Shown piece after piece: positions 45,485 through 55,694 of a stretch of DNA of 64,000 nt (its first letter is position 1; every line of letters starts with the position of its first letter). The translations under genes were made by a program, and so were the position numbers. The notes below the pieces were generated by a model. The model saw nothing but the letters and a program-made list of their open reading frames with translations. It did no database searches and was not told the origin of the DNA. This stretch comes from a bacterium BRH_c32 (lineage in GTDB: Bacteria > Bacteroidota > Ignavibacteria > Ignavibacteriales > Melioribacteraceae), in contig LOEU01000025.1 of NCBI GenBank assembly GCA_001516025.1, positions 111,923-175,922 on the forward strand, written 5' to 3'.

Positions 45485-46687
45485 ATGGCTATAAATACAG
45501 AAAACATTTTCTCAGTTACTGCTATTACAGGATTGATAAAATCTACTCTTGAAGAATCATTTGGACAAATTTCGGTTATAGGAGAAATTTCCAATTTTAA
45601 GGCTCACGTTTCAGGACATTGGTATTTTACATTAAAAGACGCATCAGCTCAAATTAGTTGCACAATGTGGAAAGGGAATAATTCTTACGTATTTTTCACT
45701 CCGCAGGACGGAATGAAAATAATCGTAAATGGTAAGTTATCGGTATATCCGCCGCGAGGGACATATCAAATAGATGTTCGTTCAATGATGCCTGCCGGCG
45801 AAGGGGAGCTTCAGGCAGCTTTTGAAAAGCTAAAGAGAAAGTTGAATGAAGAGGGATTATTTGATCCCGAAATTAAAAAAGAGATACCTCAATTCCCCAA
45901 AAGAATCGGAATCGTAACGGCTAGAGACGGAGCAGCTCTTCAAGATATGATAAATTCGGCAAAAAGACGTTTTCCACTTGCTGAATTATTTCTTTATCCT
46001 TCTAAAGTTCAAGGTGATGGGGCTGCCCAAGAGATAGTTCGGGGTATTGAATTTATTAATAAATTAAATAATATTGATGTTCTGATTTTGGCAAGGGGAG
46101 GAGGATCATTAGAGGATTTATGGGCATTCAACGAAGAGATTGTAGCACGTGCAATTTTTGATTCTTATATCCCAATTATTACAGGTATCGGTCATGAAGT
46201 AGATTTTACAATTGCAGATTTTGCTGCGGATAAAAGAGCATCAACTCCTACTGCTGCTATGGAATTAGCAACTCCTGATCAAGAAGATATACTCTCTTTT
46301 ATTACTGATTTTATCGAAAACATAGATTCTGAAATCTTAAGCGGTATTAAAGACAAACGGAATAAACTTACGAGAATTGTTAATTCTTACGGATTCAGAT
46401 TACCAGAGGATGTTATAAAAGTAAGGACACAGTATCTTGATTCAATCTTATATAAATTAATCTCAGGCATTGATAAAAAACTTACACATAAAAGGAATTT
46501 ACTATCACTTCTCGACCAAAAAATTGATAAATTTGATTTTAAAAAAATTCTAGAAAGAGGTTTTTCATTAATCCACCAGGATGATAATCTCATTCAAAGA
46601 GCAGAGAATTTTAATAAGGAAAATCCATTTTTAATAAAATTTTTCGATGGTGAAATAAGGATTAACAATGACAAAAAAGAAAGATGA
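45485..46687 (+). CDS. xseA: Exodeoxyribonuclease VII large subunit
   Basis: XseA is the catalytic subunit that, with XseB, degrades single-stranded DNA in both directions. The 400 residues show an N-terminal OB fold (EISNFKAHVSGHWYFTLKD) and the catalytic core with FPKRIGIVTARDGAALQDM, LARGGGSLEDLWAFNEE and TGIGHEVDFTIADFAADKRA, followed by a long helical region. It overlaps xseB by 20 bases. Confidence 0.97.
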   Translation: MAINTENIFSVTAITGLIKSTLEESFGQISVIGEISNFKAHVSGHWYFTLKDASAQISCTMWKGNNSYVFFTPQDGMKIIVNGKLSVYPPRGTYQIDVRSMMPAGEGELQAAFEKLKRKLNEEGLFDPEIKKEIPQFPKRIGIVTARDGAALQDMINSAKRRFPLAELFLYPSKVQGDGAAQEIVRGIEFINKLNNIDVLILARGGGSLEDLWAFNEEIVARAIFDSYIPIITGIGHEVDFTIADFAADKRASTPTAAMELATPDQEDILSFITDFIENIDSEILSGIKDKRNKLTRIVNSYGFRLPEDVIKVRTQYLDSILYKLISGIDKKLTHKRNLLSLLDQKIDKFDFKKILERGFSLIHQDDNLIQRAENFNKENPFLIKFFDGEIRINNDKKER

Positions 46688-46889
46688 TTCATTTGAATCT
46701 CGACTAAATCGCCTTGAAGAGATTTCCGGACTATTAGAAAATAATCAGACTAGTTTGGATGATTCAATAAAACTTTATGAAGAGGGAATTAATTTGGCAA
46801 AAATTTGTTTTACTACAATAAGGGATGCAGAATTAAAGGTGGTAGATTTAAAAAAGCAGTTAGAACAAAATTTTGAAAGTAATTCCTAA
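46668..46889 (+). CDS. xseB: Exodeoxyribonuclease VII small subunit
   Basis: XseB caps and stabilises the XseA nuclease. The 73 residues have the helical family pattern SFESRLNRLEEISGLLENNQ and SLDDSIKLYEEGINLAKIC. It overlaps the end of xseA by 20 bases, so their output is coupled. The dxs Shine-Dalgarno site begins at its stop codon. Confidence 0.95.
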   Translation: MTKKKDDSFESRLNRLEEISGLLENNQTSLDDSIKLYEEGINLAKICFTTIRDAELKVVDLKKQLEQNFESNS

Positions 46890-46905
46890 AGGAGATTTAA
46901 GAAGA

Positions 46906-48798
46906 ATGATCGATTCATCAAATTATAAAATATTATTTAATATAGACAAACCCTCTGACTTAAAGAATTTATCTATTCATGACCTAAAAATATTATCCAC
47001 CGAAATTCGTCAATATCTCGTTGATGTAATTTCAGAGATTGGTGGGCATTTTGGAGGCGGACTGGGAACGGTTGAATTAACTGTGGCACTTCATAAAGTA
47101 TTTAATACTCCGAAAGACTTAATTGTATGGGATACAGGGCATCAAGCATATCCACACAAGATAATTACCGGAAGAAGAGATAAGATGCCTACCATAAGGC
47201 GTTTTAATGGCTTGAGTGGCTTCCTAAAGCGTTCAGAGAGTGAATATGATGCATTCGGTGCCGGACATGCTTCAACATCAATTTCAGCTGCTCTCGGTAT
47301 GTCTGCTGCTCGTGATATTAATAAAGATGATAAAAAAGTGATTGCAGTTATTGGCGATGGAGCTATGACTGGTGGTATGGCTTATGAAGCAATGAATAAT
47401 TCCGGAATTATTAAATCCAATATTATAGTTGTGCTGAATGATAATAATATGTCGATCGCTCCAAATGTATGGACAGTATCAAATTATTTCACAGAGATGA
47501 TTTCGCATCCCGAATATAATCGATTCAAGGGCGCTATTTGGGATTTAACAGGTAAACTAGATGAATTTGGTGATAGAATCAGGAAAGTGGCTGCACGTGT
47601 GGAAACCGGAATCAAAGCGATTATTACTCCCGGTATGCTATTCGAGGCCTTAGGATTTAGGTATTTCGGTCCAATCAATGGACATAATCTAAACCAATTG
47701 ATAAAGATATTTGAGCATGTTCAAAATTTAAATGGTCCTATTTTAGTGCATACGATTACCGAAAAAGGAAAAGGTTATAAGCCGGCAGAAGGACACGTTC
47801 AGAAATTTCATGCTGCCACACCTTTCGATAAAATTACCGGACAGGTTTATAAGAAAGAAGGGACTGCACCTTCTTATACATCAATCTTTGGTAAGGCATT
47901 AGTAGAAATCGTTAAAGATAATCCCAATGTTGTCGGGATCACAGGAGCAATGCCCGATGGAACCGGTTTGGATTACTTGAGAAATGAATATCCAAAAAAC
48001 TATTTTGATGTTGGTATTGCGGAAGAACATGGAGTAACATTTGCTGCCGGAATGGCAACTCAGGGAATAATTCCCGTAGTTGCTATCTATTCCACTTTCT
48101 TACAGAGAGCAATTGATCAAATTATTCATGATATAAGTTTGCAAAAGCTCCATGTAGTATTTGTACTTGATCGTGCCGGATTAGTAGGGGCTGATGGACC
48201 TACTCATCATGGAACATTCGATCTTACTTATTTAAGAATGATTCCTAATATGGTAATTATGGCACCAAAAGATGAAGCAGAACTGCGCAATATGCTTTAT
48301 ACAGCAGTTAATTACAAAGATGGTCCAATTGCAATACGTTATCCAAGAGGTTCTGCCTTAGGTGTGGAAATCAAAGAAGGATTTGAAAGTCTGCCAATTG
48401 GAAAAAGTGAGATTATTAAATCCGGCGATTCGGTTGCTCTTCTAGCAGTGGGTAATATGGTGGAATATGCTAAAGAAGCTGCTTTATTATTAAATGAATC
48501 CGGAATTAATGCTGAAATCGTAAATGTAAGATTTGTAAAACCATTAGATAATGAACTTTTGGATGATATTGCAGCTCGGTTTAATAAAATTGTAACATTA
48601 GAAGAAAGCACAATTGTTGGCGGGTTTGGTTCAGGAGTTTTAGAATATTTCTCTGAAAAGAATTATAAAAATGACGTTCTGAGAATTGCATTACCCGATG
48701 GATATATCGATCACGGTACTCAAGAAGAACTTCATAAATTAATTGGAATTGATCCTGAAGGTATTGCAGAGCGAACTATGAAGTTCCTAAATTTATAA
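46906..48798 (+). CDS. dxs: 1-deoxy-D-xylulose-5-phosphate synthase
   Basis: Dxs makes 1-deoxyxylulose 5-phosphate from pyruvate and glyceraldehyde 3-phosphate, the first step of the MEP isoprenoid pathway. It has the TPP site GDGAMTGGMAYEAMNNSG, WDTGHQAYPHKIITGR and the catalytic glutamate in VGIAEEHGVTFAAGMA, with a C-terminal transketolase domain. ATG 46906 gives 630 residues. AAAGGAGA lies 11 bases upstream, while an in-frame TTG at 46873 would sit inside xseB. Confidence 0.96.
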   Translation: MIDSSNYKILFNIDKPSDLKNLSIHDLKILSTEIRQYLVDVISEIGGHFGGGLGTVELTVALHKVFNTPKDLIVWDTGHQAYPHKIITGRRDKMPTIRRFNGLSGFLKRSESEYDAFGAGHASTSISAALGMSAARDINKDDKKVIAVIGDGAMTGGMAYEAMNNSGIIKSNIIVVLNDNNMSIAPNVWTVSNYFTEMISHPEYNRFKGAIWDLTGKLDEFGDRIRKVAARVETGIKAIITPGMLFEALGFRYFGPINGHNLNQLIKIFEHVQNLNGPILVHTITEKGKGYKPAEGHVQKFHAATPFDKITGQVYKKEGTAPSYTSIFGKALVEIVKDNPNVVGITGAMPDGTGLDYLRNEYPKNYFDVGIAEEHGVTFAAGMATQGIIPVVAIYSTFLQRAIDQIIHDISLQKLHVVFVLDRAGLVGADGPTHHGTFDLTYLRMIPNMVIMAPKDEAELRNMLYTAVNYKDGPIAIRYPRGSALGVEIKEGFESLPIGKSEIIKSGDSVALLAVGNMVEYAKEAALLLNESGINAEIVNVRFVKPLDNELLDDIAARFNKIVTLEESTIVGGFGSGVLEYFSEKNYKNDVLRIALPDGYIDHGTQEELHKLIGIDPEGIAERTMKFLNL

Positions 48799-48814
48799 TA
48801 AACAGAAAATTAAT

Positions 48815-49816
48815 ATGGAAAAAACAAAAGTCGGAATAATTGGTCTCGGGGGTATTGCTCAATTAGTGCATCTTCCCATTTTAAATAAACAAGCCAATGT
48901 TTCTATTGAAGCTATTTGCGATCTTACCAAATCCCGATTAAAATCGGTAGGAGACAAATATAATATTTCAAAAAGATATTTGGATTATAATGAATTATTA
49001 GCACTTGAAGAAATTGAAGCGGTTATAATAGCAACACCGACAAATACTCATTCAGAAATAGCTTTGGAAGCATTGAAAGCGGGTAAAGATACACTAGTAG
49101 AAAAACCGATGGCTAGAACTTCCGAAGAAGCTAAAAGAATACATGAAGCCGCAAAAAAATATAAAAAACATCTAATGATCGGGATGAATCTAAGATACCG
49201 ACCTGATGCAATGCTACTAAAAAGTTTAATAAACAGTAAAGAACTTGGTGATTTATTTCTAATAAAATGTAGCTGGATAAAACCACAGAGCAGCAGCAGT
49301 AAATGGTTTATTGATAAATCAGTTTCCGGCGGCGGAGTGATAATGGATTTGGGAATTGTGATATTAGATTTAGCTCTATGGCTGTATGATTTTGTCCCAA
49401 TAAAAAGTGTTTCAGTCCAAAAATTTCATCACAAGTTGAAGGATGTGGAAGATTCTGCTGTCGGATTTATTAGATTAGAGAATGGAGCTGTAATAAGTTT
49501 TGAAGTAAGTTGGAGTCTTTATTCAGAAACAAATGGATTTAATCTTACTGCATTTGGCACCAAAGGATCTGCTCTGCTCAATCCGCTACGTGCTTATAAA
49601 AGAATCGATTCACTTAGTTTAGATTATTCTACTTCCACGACATCAAGTAAAACAAATTTATTTCGTAAGTCTTATGAAAATGAGCTTAAGCATTTCATTG
49701 GCTCTGTAAGAGGTAATAATCCCGTAATCTCTTCAAGCGAAAATGCAATGATGAGAATGAAGCTTTTAGATGCAATTTATAAATCAGCAGAATCTAATAA
49801 GGAAGTATATATATAA
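48815..49816 (+). CDS. Gfo/Idh/MocA family oxidoreductase
   Basis: This 333-residue NAD(P)-dependent oxidoreductase has the Rossmann motif GIIGLGGIAQLVHLP at the N-terminus and VEKPMARTSEEAK near 95-107. The C-terminal substrate domain shows GGGVIMDLGIVILDLALWL. Members act on sugars and related compounds; the substrate is not evident. It is 16 bp after dxs. Its stop codon overlaps the response-regulator ATG by one base. Confidence 0.9.
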   Translation: MEKTKVGIIGLGGIAQLVHLPILNKQANVSIEAICDLTKSRLKSVGDKYNISKRYLDYNELLALEEIEAVIIATPTNTHSEIALEALKAGKDTLVEKPMARTSEEAKRIHEAAKKYKKHLMIGMNLRYRPDAMLLKSLINSKELGDLFLIKCSWIKPQSSSSKWFIDKSVSGGGVIMDLGIVILDLALWLYDFVPIKSVSVQKFHHKLKDVEDSAVGFIRLENGAVISFEVSWSLYSETNGFNLTAFGTKGSALLNPLRAYKRIDSLSLDYSTSTTSSKTNLFRKSYENELKHFIGSVRGNNPVISSSENAMMRMKLLDAIYKSAESNKEVYI

Positions 49817-50505
49817 TGGCTGCTAAAATTTTATTGGTGGATGACGAAAAAGATATCGTAGAATTTTTACAATATAATTTAGAGCAAGAGGGATTTGAAG
49901 TAATAGCTGCTTATGATGGGAAGGAAGCTATTGAAAAAATGGAATTGAACCCTGATCTGGTAATATTAGATGTATTTATGCCAAAGATGGATGGTTATGA
50001 AGTATGCACTAAAATTCGACTGATGGAAGATCATAAAACTACTCCGGTAATTTTCTTAACTGCTAAGTCCTCTGAGACCGATGAAATACACGGACTTAAT
50101 CTTGGGGCAGATGATTTTATTCAGAAACCGATATCTCCGAAAAAATTAATCGCTCGGGTAAAATCAAATCTTAGAAAAATTGAAACCACCGTTGCTTCAT
50201 CAGATTCAAATATCATCATGATCGGACCACTAGTTATTGATAGAGAACAGTTTGTTGTAATTTTAGAAGGGCAGACTTTAATATTCCCCAAAAAAGAATT
50301 CGAAATAATAAGTTATCTTGCTTCAAATCCGGGAAAAGTTTTTGATAGGGATAAAATATTAAATGATGTTTGGGGTTCAGATATTTATGTAGTAGAGCGT
50401 ACCATCGATGTACACGTTAGAAAAATTAGAGAAAAGTTGGGCAAACACAGGAACCTAATTGAAACCGTTAAAGGTGTAGGATATAGGTTTAAGAACATTG
50501 AATAG
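49816..50505 (+). CDS. OmpR/PhoB-family response regulator
   Basis: This 229-residue two-component regulator has a receiver domain (about 1-118), with phosphorylatable Asp in LVILDVFMPKMDGYE and the Lys in FIQKPISPKK, and a C-terminal winged helix (about 132-228, ending TVKGVGYRFK). The adjacent sensor gene overlaps it by 8 bases. Target genes cannot be read from the sequence; the PhoB resemblance is at family level only. Confidence 0.95.
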   Translation: MAAKILLVDDEKDIVEFLQYNLEQEGFEVIAAYDGKEAIEKMELNPDLVILDVFMPKMDGYEVCTKIRLMEDHKTTPVIFLTAKSSETDEIHGLNLGADDFIQKPISPKKLIARVKSNLRKIETTVASSDSNIIMIGPLVIDREQFVVILEGQTLIFPKKEFEIISYLASNPGKVFDRDKILNDVWGSDIYVVERTIDVHVRKIREKLGKHRNLIETVKGVGYRFKNIE

Positions 50506-51526
50506 AACCAAAGAAAATTTCGTAAGTGCAAGGATTTTTCTTACTTCTGTAATTTCACCCGCACTAATTTTATATTTACTTCTCATAATTATAATCCCTT
50601 TATCATTTCTTCAGAGTCTCTCGCTATTTTTTTTGATTTTAATTTTAGCTCTATTGATTCTGTATTTAATTGGCAGACAACATCGCAAAGAAATTTCTAC
50701 AATAAGAAACATTATTAATTCTATTCGTAATAATAAATTCAGTTCAACCGATGAGATAAAATTGGGGGAATATCTTGTAGAATTAGAAGGTGAAATTAAA
50801 TCGATGTTCTTTAGGACTCAGAATGATATTGCTAATCTAAAGAAATTAGAGCAGGTAAGAACAGAATTTCTCGGTAATGTATCTCATGAACTGCGTACTC
50901 CGATCTTTGCCATACAGGGGTACTTGGAAACTCTATTGGACGGAGCAATAAACGATAGCAAAGTAAATCTGAATTTTCTTAAGAAGGCTAATCACCATAC
51001 CTCGAATCTAAGCAATTTGTTAAATGATTTAATTGATATCTCGATGATTGAGTCTGGGCAAATGAAAATGAGCTTTCGCTATTTTAATGTACAAGAATAT
51101 TTAAAATCGATAATAGTTGAATTAGAGCCGCATGCAATCTCAAAAGGATTGGTATTAGAGTTGCACCCGATTAATCATAACCTCCAGTTCTTTGGTGATA
51201 AAGAAAAACTAAAACAAGTTTTAGTCAATTTAATAATGAATGCTATTAAGTATACCGAGAAAGGGAAAGTTGAGATTTTAGTTACAGAAGAAGACAAAAT
51301 GGGTAGAATTACGGTAAAGGATTCGGGAATTGGAATAGCAAGTCAAGATTTAGAGCGCATTTTTGAACGTTTTTATAGAGTGGATAAAGATCGTTCCAGA
51401 GAAGTGGGAGGTACAGGGCTTGGGTTGGCAATCGTTAAGCATATAATAGAAGCTCATGGTTCACGTATATCGGTTAGCAGCACACCGGGAGTTGGTACTG
51501 AATTTTCATTTTCCCTCAAAAAATAA
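50498..51526 (+). CDS. Sensor histidine kinase (PhoR-like)
   Basis: This 342-residue kinase has two adjacent N-terminal membrane helices (about 16-34 and 38-57) with almost no periplasmic loop, so it may sense within the membrane. HisKA follows with FLGNVSHELRTPIFAIQGYL (phosphorylated His). The HATPase domain has NLIMNAIKYTEKGK, DSGIGIASQDLERIFERFYR and GGTGLGLAIVKHII. There is no PAS domain. The start is TTG (50498), overlapping the regulator gene by 8 bases. Confidence 0.94.
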   Translation: MNRTKENFVSARIFLTSVISPALILYLLLIIIIPLSFLQSLSLFFLILILALLILYLIGRQHRKEISTIRNIINSIRNNKFSSTDEIKLGEYLVELEGEIKSMFFRTQNDIANLKKLEQVRTEFLGNVSHELRTPIFAIQGYLETLLDGAINDSKVNLNFLKKANHHTSNLSNLLNDLIDISMIESGQMKMSFRYFNVQEYLKSIIVELEPHAISKGLVLELHPINHNLQFFGDKEKLKQVLVNLIMNAIKYTEKGKVEILVTEEDKMGRITVKDSGIGIASQDLERIFERFYRVDKDRSREVGGTGLGLAIVKHIIEAHGSRISVSSTPGVGTEFSFSLKK

Positions 51527-51574
51527 TATATTACAGTTTAAAGCATATAATAGAATTTTATCATAAATCATTTA

Positions 51575-51605
51575 TTGACATAGAGTTATCCTTTAGCTAT
51601 ATTTG
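51575..51605 (+). promoter_or_regulatory. Promoter of rplU-rpmA
   Basis: TTGACA (51575-51580), exactly 17 bases, then TATATTTG (51598-51605). This is the best promoter in the window and a full match to the Bacteroidota TAnnTTTG box. It predicts a leader of roughly 25 bases before the rplU ATG. Confidence 0.75.
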
Positions 51606-51636
51606 AAGCTCGAAAATTTTTTACGTGGAGGAATTA

Positions 51637-51945
51637 ATGTTTGCGGTTGTTGATATAGCCGGTCAGCAATTCAAGGTAGAGGAAAATAGTAAATACTATG
51701 TTCCTAAATTAAAGGCAGACCTTGAAGCTGAAGTTGTATTTGATAATGTCCTTGTATTGACACAAGATGATTCTACTAAAGTAGGCACTCCTTATGTTGA
51801 TGGTGTAAAAGTCCATGCTAAAGTCTTAGAACATACAAAAGATGATAAAGTGATTGTGTTTAAGAAAAAGAGAAGAATTGGATATAGAAAGATGAATGGA
51901 CATAGACAAGAATTAACAAAAATTGAAGTTACAAAAATAGCTTAA
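51637..51945 (+). CDS. rplU: 50S ribosomal protein L21
   Basis: L21 binds 23S rRNA. The 102 residues begin FAVVDIAGQQFKVEE and continue with KKRRIGYRKMNGHRQELTKI, the family signature. ATG 51637 is chosen; an in-frame GTG at 51625 lies in the Shine-Dalgarno region (GTGGAGGAATT). It is cotranscribed with rpmA, 16 bp downstream, from a strong promoter. Confidence 0.97.
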   Translation: MFAVVDIAGQQFKVEENSKYYVPKLKADLEAEVVFDNVLVLTQDDSTKVGTPYVDGVKVHAKVLEHTKDDKVIVFKKKRRIGYRKMNGHRQELTKIEVTKIA

Positions 51946-51961
51946 TCGGGAGGATAGATAA

Positions 51962-52222
51962 ATGGCTCATAAAAAAGGTCAAGGTTCGTCAAAGAACGGT
52001 CGTGATAGTAATCCGCAATTTCTCGGTGTTAAAGCTTTCGGTGGTGAAAGAGTTACCGCAGGTTCTATACTTGTTAGACAAAGAGGAACAAAATTCCATC
52101 CCGGAACTAATGTGAAAAAAGGTAAAGATGATTCTTTATTTGCTACTATCGAAGGATTCGTAAATTTTGACGTTAAGAAAAACAATAGAAAATATATTCA
52201 CGTTTTAGAAAACGCAAATTAA
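51962..52222 (+). CDS. rpmA: 50S ribosomal protein L27
   Basis: L27 reaches the peptidyl transferase centre with its N-terminus. The 86 residues start [18 protein letters not shown] and contain [20 protein letters not shown]. The N-terminus starts directly at the mature form, without the cleaved Firmicute-type extension. A bidirectional terminator follows. Confidence 0.98.
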   Translation: MAHKKGQGSSKNGRDSNPQFLGVKAFGGERVTAGSILVRQRGTKFHPGTNVKKGKDDSLFATIEGFVNFDVKKNNRKYIHVLENAN

Positions 52223-52243
52223 TATTTCTTTTTAGTTTTCATA

Positions 52244-52271
52244 AAAAAAGCTGCCCTAAGGCAGCTTTTTT
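52244..52271. terminator. Bidirectional terminator between rpmA and mdh
   Basis: A perfect stem, AAAAAAGCTGCC with GGCAGCTTTTTT around loop CTAA, is flanked by A and T tracts so that it works on both strands. It lies between the converging rpmA and mdh genes. Confidence 0.92.
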
Positions 52272-52274
52272 GTT

Positions 52275-53240
52275 TTAAAGACCTAGTCTTTCCATATCTG
52301 CGACTAAAGTAGTAACAGCATTTACGGAATAATCGAATAATTTCTGCTCTTCTTCGTCTAAAGCGAAGTCGATAATTTTTTCAATTCCATTAGCACCTAG
52401 TACAGCCGGCACACCAACATAATAACCTGATACTCCAAACTCACCATTTAAGAAAGCACAAGCAGGAAGGACTCTTTTTTGATCGTGTAAAATTGCTTCT
52501 GCCATAGCAACAGCAGATGATGCAGGGCTATAGAACGCAGAACCGGTTTTAAGAAGTTTTACCACTTCACCGCCGGCCATTTTAGTTCTTTCGACCATCG
52601 CATTCATCACCTCATTAGCTTTTGCTTTATCATTATATTTTCTTTCCAACAATTCCATAACCGGAATTCCGTTAACGTTTGCATATCGAATAATCGGCAC
52701 CATCGTATCACCATGACCTCCGAGCACCATAGCATTTACGTCTTTTACAGATACTCCTAATTCCCAAGCGATGAAAGTGGAGAATCGGGATGAATCAAGA
52801 ACGCCGGCTTGACCAATTACGCGATTAGTAGGAAAGCCCGAGACGTTCTTAAATAAGGTTACCATAGCATCAAGAGGATTTGATATAACTATAACGATAG
52901 AATCGGGGGCATAAGTTTTTACATTTTCTGCTACCGATCTCATAATCTTAGCATTAACGGCTAGTAGATCATCACGGCTCATTCCCGGTTTTCTTGGGAG
53001 CCCGGCGGTAACGATGACAAGATCAGAACCTTCGATATCTTTATAATCGTTAGTTCCCTTGCATGAAATATCAAAGCCATCAACACGTGATGCTTCAGCT
53101 ATATCTAAAGTTTTTCCTTGTGGTAAATCTTCTACTATATCAAATAAAACTACATCACCAAGTTCTTTTAGTGCAATTAATTGGGCTAAGACTCCGCCAA
53201 TCTGTCCGCCGCCAATTAATGAAATTTTCTTTCTGCCCAT
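52275..53240 (-). CDS. mdh: Malate dehydrogenase (LDH-like type)
   Basis: Mdh interconverts malate and oxaloacetate with NAD in the TCA cycle. The 321 residues have the N-terminal NAD motif [31 protein letters not shown] (active-site loop), ISNPLDAMV and the catalytic GGHGDTMVP. It belongs to the lactate-dehydrogenase-like malate dehydrogenase group. It follows the RsbW-like gene by 25 bp on the same strand. Confidence 0.96.
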   Translation of the reverse strand: MGRKKISLIGGGQIGGVLAQLIALKELGDVVLFDIVEDLPQGKTLDIAEASRVDGFDISCKGTNDYKDIEGSDLVIVTAGLPRKPGMSRDDLLAVNAKIMRSVAENVKTYAPDSIVIVISNPLDAMVTLFKNVSGFPTNRVIGQAGVLDSSRFSTFIAWELGVSVKDVNAMVLGGHGDTMVPIIRYANVNGIPVMELLERKYNDKAKANEVMNAMVERTKMAGGEVVKLLKTGSAFYSPASSAVAMAEAILHDQKRVLPACAFLNGEFGVSGYYVGVPAVLGANGIEKIIDFALDEEEQKLFDYSVNAVTTLVADMERLGL

Positions 53241-53265
53241 TTCCCAACTCCTTAGATTTAATTAA

Positions 53266-53679
53266 TTATTTTAATTTTATTACAAGAATTGTTTCGGTCC
53301 CTTCCGGTGTTGATCTATAACTAAGTTCATCCAAAAAAGATTTCATTATATGAATACCGCGCCCGCTGTCTTTTAGTATATTTTCCGGTTTTGTAGGATC
53401 GGGTACTTTCTGAATATTAAATCCATTGCCTTCATCTTTTAAGATAACGGTGATTTTCTCTTCATCTACAATAACTTTTATCCTTACCTTTTTATTTGGA
53501 TCATTCTTATTACCATGAACAACACAATTAGAAGCAGCCTCCGAGAAGGAAAGTGCCAAACTATTGTATTTAACTTCTGCGAGATTACTGGCTTGAGCGA
53601 TATTAATAATAAACTCCTCCGCCTCGGGAAGGTAGGATGGATCGCTTGGTATTTCCTTATAAAAAACTTTCTCGGGCAA
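53266..53679 (-). CDS. Anti-sigma regulatory factor, RsbW-like serine kinase
   Basis: This 137-residue GHKL ATPase has SLALSFSEAASNCVVHGNK (N box), VILKDEGNGFNIQKV (G1) and SGRGIHIMKSFLDEL (G2). Such proteins phosphorylate anti-anti-sigma factors or bind sigma factors. No sigma factor or antagonist gene is adjacent, so its partner lies elsewhere. It is transcribed ahead of mdh from a candidate promoter at 53718-53748. Confidence 0.9.
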   Translation of the reverse strand: MPEKVFYKEIPSDPSYLPEAEEFIINIAQASNLAEVKYNSLALSFSEAASNCVVHGNKNDPNKKVRIKVIVDEEKITVILKDEGNGFNIQKVPDPTKPENILKDSGRGIHIMKSFLDELSYRSTPEGTETILVIKLK

Positions 53680-53717
53680 TTTTTCAACTCCGGTTTTTCT
53701 TAATAGTTATCTAACTC

Positions 53718-53748
53718 TAAAAATATAACGGATAGAATCGCTTTTCAA
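53718..53748 (-). promoter_or_regulatory. Candidate promoter of the RsbW-like gene and mdh
   Basis: On the minus strand, TTGAAA (53748-53743), 17 bases, then TATTTTTA (53725-53718), one mismatch from TAnnTTTG. It predicts a leader of about 35 bases before the RsbW-like start. Confidence 0.5.
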
Positions 53749-53771
53749 GTACATTATTCAAAATAATATAA

Positions 53772-55694
53772 TTAAAAAGCTATTGTTGCTTTTAAATTCA
53801 TATTAGCCATATTTCTATTTACCGCATTTTCCGTTTTAATAAATTCATACCATCCATAAAAAGAGAGCGATACTGAATTTAAGGCGATTGTGATATCGGA
53901 AACCGGTCCGATACTTTCGTATCTTGAAAGCAGTTTCTTATTACTATCATTATTATATCCAAACGTACTTAAATTAAAATAACGAATACCTGCTCCAAGT
54001 GAAATCATATTATAGGTGTAATATAATTTAATTTCGCTAAAAGCTTCACTTAAATATCGAATAGGTCTGCTTTTAAAATCATCCCAATTAAAATCTCCTT
54101 GCTCACTAAATTTTAAGTATCCTGTCCCTGTCAATTTCATTCTTCTTGAAATATGTAATTGAGAAGAATCTCTAAGAGCAAGCTGTCTAAAAGAATAACT
54201 TTTGAAATTCGGACTTAGTTCCTCAAATTCATAAACTGTATAATTAGCAGAGACTTCGGCATTATTTTTTGATTCAAATCTGTCAGTCTTAAAAATTCCA
54301 CCGCCGCTTAATTTTATGATTCTATTGATATTATTATTTGAGCTTCTTTCTTTAAAAATATATACAGTTTTATTTAGGCTCGCTTCTGTATTTATAAATG
54401 CAGTAAAAATAGCATTGATTTTCCTTTCGTATTGAATGCGTGCAATAGTCAGAAGCTCATCTCTATCATCAAAATTAATCTCGCTTGGTGTATCGTATCT
54501 TAGTTTTCGATGAAATACACTTGTAATAAGCAAGTCTTTTCTAGTTAGATAAATTTTCCCAAGAAAAGTAACAGTGGATAATTGAGAAAAATTATTTTTT
54601 TGAGCTTCTTGAATACTTTTTTCGTTAAAAGAAAAATCAGAGATACCATCTATTTTTTTAGGTTCATGTTTTTCTTCGCGCTCAGTATATGATGCTCTTA
54701 AATTAGCTTGAAGGATTTCAGAAATGAACGATATATTACCTGCAAATTCCAGCCGGAATTCATTGATTTTATTATCTAGATTCACATTGCTATTATTAAG
54801 TGAAATGAAACGAGTGGTACGGTCAATATCGCGCCAATAGACTCTTCCCAAGAGATCAAATAGGAGATTATCATCAGGAGAGATATAATTTAATTTTTCT
54901 TGAATAAGATAATTAGATTCGGTACGGCTTTGGATATTATTTGTGATTCCAAATTCTTCGGAAGTAGTAGGATCAGCCGCGAAATAGAAATCTTTTCTTT
55001 GCTCTGAATATCCTGCAAGTAATTTATTACTGAATTGCGAATCGAATTGATTATTAATTTCGGTATTAAAAACTCGCAGTGCATTTTTTCTAGGTGAAAT
55101 GTCTTCATTCTGAAATCGTGCAGATGAATTTATTATAAAATCATTTAACGAAAGTTGCTCCAAGAATCCTTCTGCTCCATATAATAAACCGCTATCATCT
55201 TCACTAATCTGTTTGTTTTTTGATAGACCCAAGTAGGGAGTAATAGAGATATTCGAATTAAACCTAATTTTTGAATAACCGGAAAGATTGATTTGAGATG
55301 CTTTATTTATTGCAGTTTTTCTATCATCGGAATAAAGAGTATTATCTATTAATATACCGGCTCTAAAAATTTCCGAAAATTTATATTCTCCGATTGCACT
55401 TAAATACTGTTCATCTTTTATGTTTTTTTCAGAAGTCTTCGTTATTGTCGATGTAAAGTTTTCTTTTATTCCGGTAAAAAAACCATTCTTTTCTAAAAAG
55501 TATTTTACTCTATAATTAAAAAAATAAGTATTTAGCTGTTTATCAAAAATAGCCGAAGCACTTTTATATTTATATCCCGAAAGATGAAATTTAGATGTAT
55601 CTACTTCCACTTGCGAATATGAAGCAGAAGTAAATACAAAAAATAGAATTGCGCTATATAGAAATCGTTTCACCGCGAGCGGGTATTGTAACAT
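53772..55694 (-). CDS. Putative outer-membrane beta-barrel protein
   Basis: This 640-residue exported protein has a signal peptide at KRFLYSAILFFVFTSASYSQ. The rest is dominated by long alternating beta strands (for example ALRVFNTEINNQFDSQFSNK; SANYTVYEFEELSPNFKSYS) and ends MNLKATIAF with a terminal Phe, as outer-membrane barrels do. No plug or TonB box is seen. ATG 55694 overlaps the metallo-hydrolase gene by 41 bases. A GTG at 55673, right at the signal peptide, is an alternative start with a 20-base overlap. Function unknown. Confidence 0.7.
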   Translation of the reverse strand: MLQYPLAVKRFLYSAILFFVFTSASYSQVEVDTSKFHLSGYKYKSASAIFDKQLNTYFFNYRVKYFLEKNGFFTGIKENFTSTITKTSEKNIKDEQYLSAIGEYKFSEIFRAGILIDNTLYSDDRKTAINKASQINLSGYSKIRFNSNISITPYLGLSKNKQISEDDSGLLYGAEGFLEQLSLNDFIINSSARFQNEDISPRKNALRVFNTEINNQFDSQFSNKLLAGYSEQRKDFYFAADPTTSEEFGITNNIQSRTESNYLIQEKLNYISPDDNLLFDLLGRVYWRDIDRTTRFISLNNSNVNLDNKINEFRLEFAGNISFISEILQANLRASYTEREEKHEPKKIDGISDFSFNEKSIQEAQKNNFSQLSTVTFLGKIYLTRKDLLITSVFHRKLRYDTPSEINFDDRDELLTIARIQYERKINAIFTAFINTEASLNKTVYIFKERSSNNNINRIIKLSGGGIFKTDRFESKNNAEVSANYTVYEFEELSPNFKSYSFRQLALRDSSQLHISRRMKLTGTGYLKFSEQGDFNWDDFKSRPIRYLSEAFSEIKLYYTYNMISLGAGIRYFNLSTFGYNNDSNKKLLSRYESIGPVSDITIALNSVSLSFYGWYEFIKTENAVNRNMANMNLKATIAF